Shown: positions 26,320 through 35,841 of the stretch, one piece after another
How the letters are laid out: every line of letters starts with the position of its first letter
Numbering within the stretch: the first letter of the stretch is position 1
NCBI RefSeq assembly: GCF_014193655.1
Contig: NZ_JACHZQ010000006.1
Span: forward strand, 1 to 64,000
Reading direction: 5' to 3'
DNA from: Rhizobium sp. BK313
GTDB taxonomy: Bacteria > Pseudomonadota > Alphaproteobacteria > Rhizobiales > Rhizobiaceae
DNA: 64,000 nucleotides
Position numbers and translations under genes: made by a program
Notes under the pieces: model-generated
The model's database searches: none
Told to the model about the DNA's origin: nothing
Seen by the model: only the letters and a program-made list of their open reading frames with translations

Positions 26320-27993
26320 TTACGCCGCGATCGCGTATTGATGCGCGAAGATGTACTGCGAAGGATGGAGCTCAAAGCCCTTGACCTTCTTGTCCATCAC
26401 CGTCGAGAAGACGCGCCAGAACGGCTGAACGATCGGCCCGTCGTCCTGCATGATCGCCTCGATCTTCGCCATGACCTTGCTGCGCTCCTTCGGATCGAGG
26501 ATGCCTTCCGCTTGGGTCAGCAACTGATCGAATTCGGCGTTGGAATAATGGGACTCGTTCCAGGCCGCATTCGAGCGGTAGGCGAGCGACAGCGTCATGA
26601 TGGCGAGCGGTCGGTGGCCCCAGGCGGTCAAGCTGAAGGGGGCAGTTGTCCAGACTTCCCAATACTGTGCGCTTGGCAGCGACTTGATGTTGATCTTGAC
26701 ACCGATGTCCTTGAACTGTTCGGCAAGGACCTGGGCCGTGTTCAGCTCCCAGATCGGATCAGGACGCGTGACCATGTCGAATTCGAAGCCGTTGGGATAG
26801 CCGGCGTCGGCGAGCAGTTTCTTCGCCTTCTCGATATCGCGGGGATATTTCGGCAGCGCCGCATATTCCGGATGAGACGGGGCGACGTGGTGATCTTCGG
26901 CCGGAGTGCCTGCACCTAAGAGCGACGTTTGGATGACCTTGTCGCGGTCGATTGCGTAGCGCATGGCTTGGCGAACGCGCTTATCCTTGAACTGCTCCAC
27001 GTCGGGATGCATGCGGGCGACAACGGTTTGGGTCGTCTCGACCTTATAGACCGCAACATGCGGGAAATTCTTCATCGCGTTGATCTGCACGGCGTCGGCT
27101 TCCGACAGGCCGTCGACCTGCTTCGATGCCATGGCAGCGATCCCCGCGCCGGGGTTGTCGCCGAGGTCGACATATTCGAACGTCTCGAGATAGGGACCCG
27201 TGCCCCAGTAATCGGTGCGAGCCTTGTACTTGGCACCCTTGCCAACCGTATATTCGGTAAGTTCGAAGGGACCCGTGCCGTTGGCACCGGGACCGAAAGC
27301 GCCATTCTCTGCCGGGTCGATGATGAACATCGGGTAGTGGTAGAGATGTTCCGGAACGGCGATCTGCGGCGCGAAGCAATTCAGACGGACGGTGTAATCG
27401 TCGACCTTTTCGATCGCATTGTCGGCCCAAAGCTTGCTCGACTTCTTCGGGTTGCCCTTTTCGTCCTTCTCGCCGGCGTCGTATTCCTGCACGAGATAAC
27501 CGGTGAACAGGCCAAGTACCGAAGACCCGATTGCCGGATCGCTGACGCGTTTCAGGTTCCAGACGACATCGTCGGCCGTGAGCGGCTTACCGCCCTTGCG
27601 CCATTTGACATCTTTGCGGACATGCAGCGTCCAGGTCTTCAGGTCGTCGCTGACCTCCCATTTCTCCAAGAGATAGGGATGCGTAATGTTGTTCCTGTCG
27701 GTAAAGGTCAGATACTCGCAGACCTGCCGAATGACATTCGACTTCTCGGCAAAATCGGCGAGGTGCGGATCTTTGATTTCCATGCATCGCATGCCGATGC
27801 GAAGATTTCCGCCTTTGGGCATGTCATCGGCTTTTGCGATAGTCGCCGGGTTCGGAAGCCCGGCCAGCGTATAGGCCGCCGCCGCGGACACACCAAGAAG
27901 GGTCGCCTTGCGTAGGAAATCCCGTCGATTGATGCTTCCGCTCGTCAGGTCATCGACGAGCGTCGGGATATAGGGGTGCTGTCTTTTGTCCAT
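26320..27993 (-). CDS. Dipeptide-type ABC transporter substrate-binding protein (SBP_bac_5), Tat signal
   Basis: The 557-residue protein has a twin-arginine signal (NRRDFLRKATLLG, residues about 22-34) before a hydrophobic stretch, so it is exported folded. The SBP_bac_5 fold is shown by LTADDVVWNLKRVSDP and later VRQAMRYAIDRDKV. GGAGA precedes the ATG at 27993. It is the first gene of the long catabolic operon and should bind the peptide-like or cyclic-amide nutrient in the periplasm. Confidence 0.9.
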   Translation of the reverse strand: MDKRQHPYIPTLVDDLTSGSINRRDFLRKATLLGVSAAAAYTLAGLPNPATIAKADDMPKGGNLRIGMRCMEIKDPHLADFAEKSNVIRQVCEYLTFTDRNNITHPYLLEKWEVSDDLKTWTLHVRKDVKWRKGGKPLTADDVVWNLKRVSDPAIGSSVLGLFTGYLVQEYDAGEKDEKGNPKKSSKLWADNAIEKVDDYTVRLNCFAPQIAVPEHLYHYPMFIIDPAENGAFGPGANGTGPFELTEYTVGKGAKYKARTDYWGTGPYLETFEYVDLGDNPGAGIAAMASKQVDGLSEADAVQINAMKNFPHVAVYKVETTQTVVARMHPDVEQFKDKRVRQAMRYAIDRDKVIQTSLLGAGTPAEDHHVAPSHPEYAALPKYPRDIEKAKKLLADAGYPNGFEFDMVTRPDPIWELNTAQVLAEQFKDIGVKINIKSLPSAQYWEVWTTAPFSLTAWGHRPLAIMTLSLAYRSNAAWNESHYSNAEFDQLLTQAEGILDPKERSKVMAKIEAIMQDDGPIVQPFWRVFSTVMDKKVKGFELHPSQYIFAHQYAIAA

Positions 27994-28181
27994 GATCTTT
28001 GTCTCCAAGTTGCCGCAACGCTGTTCCGTTTTTATTTTTTTGAACCCGGCCGACGATTGCTGTGATCGGTCCGAGGCTGCTGCGAACTTTTCGTTCGCCA
28101 GCTATCCGTCAGGAAAAAAATAGAAGCGTTTAGGCCCTCGAGATATGCACTGAATCGACATCTTCTGCGCGTCGATCGACA

Positions 28182-29198
28182 TTAGAAACCCAGTGCCAGC
28201 ATGCCAAGCCTCGGTTCAGCCTTTCGAGTCGCGGCCGGACTCTCGTTAAAATGCTGGCGATAGATGCGACTGAAGTGGGAGGTGGATTCATAGCCGCAAA
28301 TCTCGGCTATGTTCGCAATGGCAAGCTCGGTGTTTGCCAGCAGCTCGCGAGCACGAGACATGCGCAGCTCGATATAAAATTTCGACGGGCTTTTACCTAG
28401 ATTGGCATGAAAAAGACGTTCCAACTGACGAACTGAGAGTGCGACGCTGTCGGCGAGCTCTGTGATTTCGATTGGATCGTTGAGGCTCGCCTCCATGCGG
28501 CGAATGACGAAGCCGAGCTTCGCATTGCGAATGCCAAACCGGCCTTCGGGGTCCATCTTTTGAACGTCATCCTGCCTGCGGATGCGAGGATGATTAAACT
28601 GGTCCGAGATCTGCGAAGCGAGATCACGACCTTCGGCCGCTGCGATCAAATACAGCATCATGTCGAGGGTGACGGTGCCGCCAGACGATGTCAAAAACCG
28701 CCCGTCAATCGCGAAAATGTCGTCGGTGGCCAGGCAGTTCGGAAACTCGCTGCGAAAGCTTGCAAGCGACTCCCAATGAATTGCGCAACGACGACCCTCC
28801 AACAGGCCCGCCTTTGCAAGAAAAAAGACCGCAGTGCTGACTGCCCCCAGGATACAGCCTTCCGAATAGACGCGGCGGAGCCAGGCGAAAATATTGGGAT
28901 CATAGGAATCGACGTAGTTAATGCCCGCGCATACGATCACGACATCGCAGCGAGGAGCTTTGGTCATTGCGGCGTCCATGTCGAACCCAAGGCCGCTGCT
29001 CGATTTGACATGGCCGCCATCTGCCGAGATCAGAATCCACTCGAAGACCTTTCGCTTTGCCAGCCGGTTGCCTTGGCGCAGCGAGTCGAGCGCTGCAGAA
29101 AACGTCATCAGCGGAAAGTCGGGAACGAGCAGGAAGCCGATCCGGATTGGGCGGCTACCTTGCGCAAGCTGTTTTAATGAAAAGGTTTCCTGGGGCAT
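28182..29198 (-). CDS. GlxA-family transcriptional regulator (DJ-1/PfpI plus AraC HTH)
   Basis: The 338-residue protein has an N-terminal class I glutamine-amidotransferase-like (DJ-1/PfpI) domain (IGFLLVPDFPLMTFSAALD, VIVCAGINYVDSY). A C-terminal AraC helix-turn-helix (LSVRQLERLFHANLGKSPS, then IAEICGYESTSHFSRIYR) follows. Family members control amine and amino-acid-derivative catabolism, such as choline and carnitine. It lies upstream of the ABC/hydantoinase operon in the same orientation, with 188 bases between its stop and the first operon gene. It is the nearest candidate regulator. Confidence 0.88.
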   Translation of the reverse strand: MPQETFSLKQLAQGSRPIRIGFLLVPDFPLMTFSAALDSLRQGNRLAKRKVFEWILISADGGHVKSSSGLGFDMDAAMTKAPRCDVVIVCAGINYVDSYDPNIFAWLRRVYSEGCILGAVSTAVFFLAKAGLLEGRRCAIHWESLASFRSEFPNCLATDDIFAIDGRFLTSSGGTVTLDMMLYLIAAAEGRDLASQISDQFNHPRIRRQDDVQKMDPEGRFGIRNAKLGFVIRRMEASLNDPIEITELADSVALSVRQLERLFHANLGKSPSKFYIELRMSRARELLANTELAIANIAEICGYESTSHFSRIYRQHFNESPAATRKAEPRLGMLALGF

Positions 29199-29481
29199 GT
29201 GTCGATCCGCTCTCTTCACTTCACCATTGCGCAATGATGATGAAAGCGAAAATCACTTTCGCCAAAACCGGCTGCGTCTAGATGCGGTCAGCAGTTCTCC
29301 CCGATGACAATCGACTTCATCACGAATAAGGTTTGCCTCTGGCCAGCCAGTCGAGCGCAAGCCTCCCGGAGCCGTGGTCGCGCACGCAGCATACTGGCGC
29401 TGACCTGAACGCGCCAGCGTTCATCCCGTATCACGAAAGCCGGATCGCCAGGACGCAGGATATCAGAGCAGGAAAAGCAGC

Positions 29482-31314
29482 TTAGGCGGCCATCCCGTTT
29501 ACCCCGCGCCGAAATGCAACGGATTGCATTGAAGCCGCCTGCAGCTTGAACTGAGCGACAAGATCGCGAAGCTTTGCCGCTTCCAGGGCAAGACTGGCCG
29601 ACGCGGCGGTGGATTGCTCGACCATCGCTGCGTTCTGCTGTGTTGTCTGGTCCATGGAATTGACGGCGACATTCACCTCGGCAAGTCCGGTTGACTGCTC
29701 CTTGGCCGAGGTGGCGATCGCGTTCATATGTTGATTGATGTCGGCAATTTGTTCGCCAATAGTCTTCAGAGCCTGACCCGTCTCAAGAACCAGCTTCACG
29801 CCGCTTTCAACCTCAGCCGAGGACTTCTGAATGTGTCCCTTGATTTCCTTTGCAGCTTGAGCCGATCTTTGCGCGAGTTCGCGCACTTCCTGGGCGACCA
29901 CGGCAAAACCCTTGCCGGCGTCCCCGGCGCGAGCGGCTTCGACGCCGGCGTTCAGCGCCAGAAGGTTGGTCTGGAATGCGATTTCGTCGATGACGCCGAT
30001 AATGCTCGAGATTTGTTGCGCGGAGGCCTCGATGCGACGCATCGCTTCTTCGGCGTGCGAAACGACCTCAGCGGACTTTGCCGCGCTGTGATTTGCTTTT
30101 GTGGCTTCCGTGCGAGCCTCGTCGGTGCGCTTGCTCGAATTCGACACATTGACTGTGATCTGATCGAGTGCCGCGGCAGTCTCTTCAAGCGATGCCGCCT
30201 GCTGTTCAGTTCGTCTGGAAAGGTCGTTGGCGCCCGATGCAATCTCCTTCGTGCCGTCATCGATCGCCGTGATGGCCATTGAGATTGCACTGAGCGTATC
30301 TCCGAGCTGCTTCACCGAGCTGTTGAAATCGTGCCGAAGGCTCTCGAAGTCTGGCGAGAATGGGTCATCGAGTTGAAAGGCAAGATCGCCGGAGGCGAGC
30401 CTTTTCAGCCCGGCGCCGAGGCCTGATGTGGCCGCGCGAAGGCGCGCACCGGCATCTTCATCGGCCTGCTTGCGCGCCGCGATCCGGTCAGCTTCGGCTT
30501 CCACCCGAGCTGCCTCGGCCTGCTGTTCGAGCTGCCTGTTGGCAATCGCAGCCTGCCGGAAGACTTCGACAGCCGATGCCATGGTTCCAATTTCATCCGA
30601 ACGACCAGCGCCTTTGCAGGCAATATTGGTGTCGCCAGCGGCAAGTTTCTCCATATCGCTGGAGAGTGCGAGCATCGGTTTGGTGACCGACATACGGGTC
30701 AACAAGTAGAGGCCGACCGAAAACAGCGCCGTCAGCCCGAGGATCACTTTCAAAAGCGTATCGACAAGAGCTTGCGTATCAGCGCTGCGTTTCGTGATGT
30801 CTTCGGAGAGCGCATTGATCTGATCTCCAGCTTGTTCCATCGCAGTTTCCAGAGCGGAAAACTGTTTCATGAATCCGGGCAGCGATTTCATCGCCGCAGA
30901 CGGGTCCTTGCCGGCAAGGTCGACCATCTTCGTGGCGCTGTCGATATAGGCAAGAAGCGGCGGTTCGACACCGGCCAGCACGCGCTGCGTAGCCGCATCG
31001 GTTGCGAGTGCTTTATTGGCCGCGATCATCTCCCGGAACGACGCTTCATGTTCCGCCAAATCCGCCTTCACCGCGTCAGCGGCCACGCCTGCAGCCGGGT
31101 CGGTGGCCAGCAGCGCCGCAAGCACGTCCGCGCGAAGCGCATCGTGCATCATGTCGGCCTGCATATGGTTGCGAAGCACTTGTGCTGAACGGGCAACTTC
31201 GGCGTTGTTTTCGGCCAGGATGGATGTCGACCAGATGCCCACACCCGTCGCGCCGCCTGCCAATACGAAAATTGCGACGCTTGCAATGATGATTTTATGC
31301 TGAATTGACGCCAT
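29482..31314 (-). CDS. Methyl-accepting chemotaxis protein (membrane-bound)
   Basis: The 610-residue receptor begins MASIQHKIIIASVAIFVLAGGATGVGIW (first membrane helix). It has a periplasmic helical sensor domain of about 160 residues and a second membrane helix (VILGLTALFSVGLYLL), then HAMP. The signalling hairpin tip reads EIAFQTNLLALNAGVEAARAG. No C-terminal CheR-binding pentapeptide is present. The sensor domain contacts an unknown ligand. The start at 31314 is chosen because the signal-anchor begins there. Confidence 0.92.
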   Translation of the reverse strand: MASIQHKIIIASVAIFVLAGGATGVGIWSTSILAENNAEVARSAQVLRNHMQADMMHDALRADVLAALLATDPAAGVAADAVKADLAEHEASFREMIAANKALATDAATQRVLAGVEPPLLAYIDSATKMVDLAGKDPSAAMKSLPGFMKQFSALETAMEQAGDQINALSEDITKRSADTQALVDTLLKVILGLTALFSVGLYLLTRMSVTKPMLALSSDMEKLAAGDTNIACKGAGRSDEIGTMASAVEVFRQAAIANRQLEQQAEAARVEAEADRIAARKQADEDAGARLRAATSGLGAGLKRLASGDLAFQLDDPFSPDFESLRHDFNSSVKQLGDTLSAISMAITAIDDGTKEIASGANDLSRRTEQQAASLEETAAALDQITVNVSNSSKRTDEARTEATKANHSAAKSAEVVSHAEEAMRRIEASAQQISSIIGVIDEIAFQTNLLALNAGVEAARAGDAGKGFAVVAQEVRELAQRSAQAAKEIKGHIQKSSAEVESGVKLVLETGQALKTIGEQIADINQHMNAIATSAKEQSTGLAEVNVAVNSMDQTTQQNAAMVEQSTAASASLALEAAKLRDLVAQFKLQAASMQSVAFRRGVNGMAA

Positions 31315-31532
31315 GAGTGCCCCCCGCGGTAAAGACCAAATACGAGGATATCCAAACATGCTTAATTATTTATCATTCATCAATATTGCATAACGATCGA
31401 CTTGCATCAAAAAAGTGAATACAATTAGAATTGCCTAAATTACTTGGAGCATCAGTACAAATTCCGGTATTCAAGCACCCGGACCGGCCCCTTTAGTCAT
31501 TCGCCATGATGGAGCTCGAGCTGCTGAACTTT

Positions 31533-31805
31533 TCAGCGTTCCGAAAAATGCTCTTGGATGATTTTCCGGTCCACCAATCTGAGGCTGCGGTCCGGCTGGA
31601 TGATATAGGTTTCGAAAACCTCGTCTCCCCACTGGTCGGTGAAACGGTGAGGGACCTGGCTTCCAATGGGAGATTTCGTGAGCTTCATCGTCGGCTGGCC
31701 GCCATAGGTGATGCTTCCCGGAATCGGTTCCAACGAAAAAGTGCCCGTCTGATTGCATGAACAGGTGATCAGACCGACGATTGCCAGAAGAATGATGCGC
31801 CGCAT
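31533..31805 (-). CDS. Small secreted or lipoprotein-like hypothetical protein
   Basis: The 90-residue product starts MRRIILLAIVGLITCSCNQTG, a signal peptide with cysteines placed like a weak lipobox. The remaining about 70 residues (SITYGGQPTMKLTKSPIGSQVPHRFTDQWGDEVFETY) match no family I recognise. The ATG at 31805 has GGAG six bases upstream; a much longer frame is open upstream but lacks a credible start. It is transcribed divergently from the DUF4118 gene. Confidence 0.65.
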   Translation of the reverse strand: MRRIILLAIVGLITCSCNQTGTFSLEPIPGSITYGGQPTMKLTKSPIGSQVPHRFTDQWGDEVFETYIIQPDRSLRLVDRKIIQEHFSER

Positions 31806-32136
31806 AGTTCGCTCCATATTGCCATTCTGCTCTATCTGTATCGGTTGCGAAGCCAGTCGCTTGCGCCACGAAACTATGCTCTCCAACGCCCAGAAAGAGA
31901 ATATCACATGGCGAAAGCGGCGTTGCTTGGCTTTTAGACGGGGTCTTCCTGATATGTCGACGGCCCGTTTAGCTGCCAAACGACGGTAGTGTCGGCATCC
32001 GGAGCACGAAACCTCATATTGCATATTGATGGAAGTGCGCCCATCGCATTTATTCGATGTTTATAAATCTCCCCACGTTTCCCCATGGAATTCAAATGCC
32101 CGGCAAACCACTTCCATTTGGAAGGAGGATCTGGTC
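31806..32136. other. Intergenic region between divergent genes, nothing recognised
   Basis: These 331 bases separate the divergent small lipoprotein and the DUF4118 gene. They presumably hold both promoters. I saw no convincing -35/-10 pair, RNA gene or repeat. Confidence 0.5.
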
Positions 32137-32982
32137 ATGTCCGCGAACAACCATCTCGATGAAGTCGCAACCGGCGTGGCAGCGGATTCTGCTACTCGCA
32201 ATCTGGGCCTTTCAGATATGCCGTCGATCGTGCAGTATCTTGGTTCTTTGGTCATGACAGCAATGGCCACCGCGATCGCCGCCGGTTTTGATCGCTATGA
32301 GACGATACCCAATCTGTCGCTCATTTACGTTCTGCCGGTCGTGGCGAGTGGGGTTGCGTTCGGTCTTGGTCCAGCATTGTTTTCAGCTCTTCTCGGAGCC
32401 CTTGCCTATAATTTCTTCTTCACTGAACCCCGTTTCTCACTCGCCGTCGCGGATACTTCCAACATCTGGGCTATCGCGTTGCTGTTCGTCATCGGCTGCG
32501 TCACAAGCACCATTGCATCGACAAAGCGGCACGACTCGGCCGAGCTTGATCGCCTTCATTTTCATCAGGCCAAAATGCAGGTTTACGCACGCCAGATGAT
32601 TGCCTCGAGATCTGCACGAGAGGCAACGGATCTTACCCGATCCGTCCTGGCGTCACTTTTTGAGGCTCCGGCCGCGATTATTTTCGTTCGAGACGACGAG
32701 GAACTGCAGATCGAAGGCGAAACGAAGCTTACCCAATTGGAGAGAGACGCAGCAAAGATGGCGGCCGTGTCGAACGAAATCGTGACTGCGGGTGTCTATC
32801 CTTTCGATCAATCACGGTTCGATTTCTGGCCAGCGCCAACCAAATCCGACCGCACGGTTGTCATTGGTGTCGGATTCGATCCGCAGCATCGCCCGGCAAA
32901 TGCCGACGCGACGGTTGAGATTATCGCGCTGATGCTTTCCGCCACACTCGATCGATACGAAGAGCAGGCAAGCCACGCATGA
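32137..32982 (+). CDS. DUF4118 (KdpD-like) membrane protein without a kinase domain
   Basis: The 281-residue product has four membrane helices in the KdpD/DUF4118 pattern (FDRYETIPNLSLIYVLPVVASGVAFGLG, split over residues about 55-85; then YNFFFTEPRFSL). A GAF-like C-terminal half of about 130 residues ends at residue 281. The histidine-kinase HisKA and ATPase domains found in KdpD are absent, and no partner kinase or kdp operon is next to it. GAAGGAGG precedes the ATG. It may be a stand-alone sensor or a scaffold. Confidence 0.8.
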   Translation: MSANNHLDEVATGVAADSATRNLGLSDMPSIVQYLGSLVMTAMATAIAAGFDRYETIPNLSLIYVLPVVASGVAFGLGPALFSALLGALAYNFFFTEPRFSLAVADTSNIWAIALLFVIGCVTSTIASTKRHDSAELDRLHFHQAKMQVYARQMIASRSAREATDLTRSVLASLFEAPAAIIFVRDDEELQIEGETKLTQLERDAAKMAAVSNEIVTAGVYPFDQSRFDFWPAPTKSDRTVVIGVGFDPQHRPANADATVEIIALMLSATLDRYEEQASHA

Positions 32983-33033
32983 GCATAGTCGCCTCAGGCA
33001 CACTGTGAGCCGCGAATTCATATAGCCGAACAT

Positions 33034-34296
33034 TCATCGGCCCCCTCCGGACGTTGCCGATTGCGCGGCAAGCCGGATGCCCGTCGCGTCGCGTGGGGGC
33101 TTTCCATCGAGCATTACGCGGTTGCGCCCGGCTTCCTTGGCGGCGTAAAGCGCCAGATCGGCGCGCGAAATGCGATCCCGCAGGTCATGCTCGTTGTGGT
33201 CTTTCGTGGCAACGCCGAAGCTCGCGGTTACCGCTCGGTTGATGCCGATGCCGTGTCGATCGACATTTGCGAAGGTTGTTCGAAGCCCGTTGGCGAATTG
33301 AGCTGCAGCGTCGAGCGAGTGATCAGGCAGGAGAATGACGAATTCCTCGCCGCCGAAACGCGCAGCAATGCCATCTAGAGGCAGCCGGGCCTTTATCAGC
33401 GTTGCAAGCTCCTGAATGACGGCATCTCCGGCCGCATGGCCGTGGGTGTCATTCACCTGTTTGAAGCCATCGATATCGCAGGCCACGATAGCGCAGGACG
33501 AAAGCACCTTGTCCGATAGCCCTTCCGTCGCGCGCTCGAAGCCTCGGCGGTTGAGCAGGCCGGTCAGCACATCCGTGTCTGCGGCACTGCGATACTGGGC
33601 GATCACGTCCAGGGTCGAGGCAGCAAGTGCAGACAGGGCGAAGAACAATGCGAGGACCGATGCACCGGCCTGCATGGCAAAAGCGTATGGCGAATTCAGG
33701 AAGCTTTCCGTGCTGCCGTAGGAAGGGACGAGAAATACCAGTGCGACATTGCGAGCGATGGTTTCTACGACGATCAGACCCGCAATCATGAGCAGGGCAT
33801 GATCGGCCGTGTGGCTTCGACGCCCGACCACCATCGCCAGTGCGAATGTCAGAAGAGTGGCGCATGTCAGGTCGTTGATGACCAGTTCGGCGGCGAGATT
33901 TTGCAGGACGAAAACAGCAACTGCCGTCGCCGCGTATGTCAATAAGCAGAACGTCAACCGAATCGTGGCGAACGTCGATCGTTGAAAGCGGATTAAAAGG
34001 GCGCTTCCATAGAAATAGAATGCTGCCGTAAACAGGCCATCGGCAACAAAGGAAAGCACGGGAGCGGGTATCGTTGCCGGAGCGAAGGGCATCGAGAAAG
34101 CAGCGCCCGCGCTGAGATAGCCAAGCGCCCACGATGTCGACTGACGGTGCCCGTGCCTGGATAGCGCCAGGAACACGAAACCGAACGTCATCATGATAAC
34201 GGGCAGCAGAAACGCAAAACTATCGTCAGAAACCACGATTTCCTCGTTTGGTAGCGCAGGGCCAAACTGATCTTTTGGTAGAGTAGCCCCGTCCAT
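33034..34296 (-). CDS. Membrane-bound diguanylate cyclase (GGDEF)
   Basis: The 420-residue protein has about six N-terminal membrane helices (residues 28-225), then a GGDEF domain with DVLTGLLNRRGF, the Mg site DIDGFKQVNDTHGH and the active-site GGEEF (315-319). It should make cyclic di-GMP from two GTP. At the inhibitory I-site position six residues before GGEEF there is Gly309 rather than Asp and no RxxD, so product feedback is probably absent. It is divergent from the nucleotide cyclase gene. Confidence 0.9.
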   Translation of the reverse strand: MDGATLPKDQFGPALPNEEIVVSDDSFAFLLPVIMMTFGFVFLALSRHGHRQSTSWALGYLSAGAAFSMPFAPATIPAPVLSFVADGLFTAAFYFYGSALLIRFQRSTFATIRLTFCLLTYAATAVAVFVLQNLAAELVINDLTCATLLTFALAMVVGRRSHTADHALLMIAGLIVVETIARNVALVFLVPSYGSTESFLNSPYAFAMQAGASVLALFFALSALAASTLDVIAQYRSAADTDVLTGLLNRRGFERATEGLSDKVLSSCAIVACDIDGFKQVNDTHGHAAGDAVIQELATLIKARLPLDGIAARFGGEEFVILLPDHSLDAAAQFANGLRTTFANVDRHGIGINRAVTASFGVATKDHNEHDLRDRISRADLALYAAKEAGRNRVMLDGKPPRDATGIRLAAQSATSGGGR

Positions 34297-34486
34297 TTAA
34301 CAAGGCATGAGCTGGCGGCATGTGCCGATCGCGGGCGTGCGCATGGTGGCGAGACTGTAGGTCAGGAAAGCGCACCGAATGGACGCCGGAGCTTGACTTC
34401 CAGCTCGAGCGTCCGATTTTTCGCAGTTGAAGGATCGGCTTTGTCAGCCATACTTTTGGATTCGGCGGACCTCAAGGACATCCGAA

Positions 34487-35662
34487 ATGCGGGAGTTGCA
34501 GGAACTGGTCGGCTGGATCATCGGCAAAGGCCTGTCCACGGACAATATCGGCGATATTCTGAAGGGCGTCGCAGAGCGGCTGATGATGCTTGGATATCCG
34601 CTTCTTCGAGCTTCAATTACGATGCCAACCATCGATCCCCTGCAAAGGGGCGTCACGGTCGCATGGTCGCGAACTTCGAGCATTTCGGTGGAGGTTCAGG
34701 GTCATGACGACGCGGGTCAGGAGATGTTCCGCAGGTCGCCCATTTCCTATCTTCTGTCGAACGGTCTCCAATTTGGTCGCTGGAGGCTGCCCACCGATAA
34801 GAACACTGCAGCCTACGCACTCCTGACGGAATTGGCTGATCTGGGGGCGAGCGATTACCTGCTGAAGCTCATCGCCTACCCCGAAGGAACTGCCTTGGCG
34901 GGCGTCGGATTTTCTCTGGCCGGTGAGGGTCCCACGGGTTTCACGGAAAAACAAATTGCCGATCTCGATATATTTCTGCCCGCCCTTGCGCTTGCCTGCT
35001 ACCGGATCGCGGCAACACGCGTCGCCGCGGATATGCTCGCAGTCTATACCGGCACCCGCACCAGCGGGCGAATTCTCAGCGGACAAACACAGCGAGGGGA
35101 AGGCGCGGCCATCTATGCGGCCATCCTGCTTGCAGACCTCAAGAACTTTACCTCGCTCAACGAGAACCATGCGCCGGGCCACATCATTGCCTGGCTGAAC
35201 GAGCATTTCGAGGCAATAGGACAGCCTATCGAGCAGGATGGCGGCGAAATCCTGAAATTCATGGGCGACAGCCTGCTCGCCATTTTTCCGGCCGACATGG
35301 AAAATCCCGCCGAGGCATGCCACCGGACCCTGTCGGCAGCCAAGAAGGCAATGGAAGCCAATGCCGCAGTCAATCGCAGGCGATTGGAGGCCGAGCAGCC
35401 GGAAATCCTCGTCGATATCGTCCTGCATGTCGGCGAGGTCTTCTATGGAAACGTCGGCGCTGCCCGCCGCCTCGATTTCACAGCGATCGGAAAGGCGGTC
35501 AACGAAGCGGCTCGTATGGAGAAGCTGTGCGACACCGTTGACCGTAGCCTCTTGGCATCCGGAGCTTTTGTATCGCACTTTCAAGCCGGATTCGAAAAAG
35601 TGGGCACCTTCTCTCTTAAGGGCGTCACTCGGCCAGCCGAAATCTATGCTTTGGCCAAGTGA
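34487..35662 (+). CDS. Class III adenylate/guanylate cyclase
   Basis: The 391-residue protein has an N-terminal region of about 215 residues of unknown type, then a class III catalytic domain. It shows the metal-binding aspartate in LLADLKNFTSL, the segment LKFMGDSLLAIFP with the second metal aspartate, and VNEAARME with the transition-state Asn and Arg. It is predicted to make cAMP (cGMP not excluded) in the cytoplasm. The ATG at 34487 follows AAGGA; an upstream TTG is less likely. Many such cyclases occur in rhizobia. Confidence 0.88.
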   Translation: MRELQELVGWIIGKGLSTDNIGDILKGVAERLMMLGYPLLRASITMPTIDPLQRGVTVAWSRTSSISVEVQGHDDAGQEMFRRSPISYLLSNGLQFGRWRLPTDKNTAAYALLTELADLGASDYLLKLIAYPEGTALAGVGFSLAGEGPTGFTEKQIADLDIFLPALALACYRIAATRVAADMLAVYTGTRTSGRILSGQTQRGEGAAIYAAILLADLKNFTSLNENHAPGHIIAWLNEHFEAIGQPIEQDGGEILKFMGDSLLAIFPADMENPAEACHRTLSAAKKAMEANAAVNRRRLEAEQPEILVDIVLHVGEVFYGNVGAARRLDFTAIGKAVNEAARMEKLCDTVDRSLLASGAFVSHFQAGFEKVGTFSLKGVTRPAEIYALAK

Positions 35663-35841
35663 TCGGCGCTCCGTTTCTCTGCCAGAGAACTGCGGATTCC
35701 AAACATATCTGGTAATGCCTCATTTGTGCTGCATTAGGACCATCTCTCCAGGATGCAGAGAGCAATAGAGAGCTGTGTGTCGAGCTGGAATTGTGCCAAG
35801 AGGCTAAGCTGCGCATGTCACACTTTTGAGGCTACAGGACT

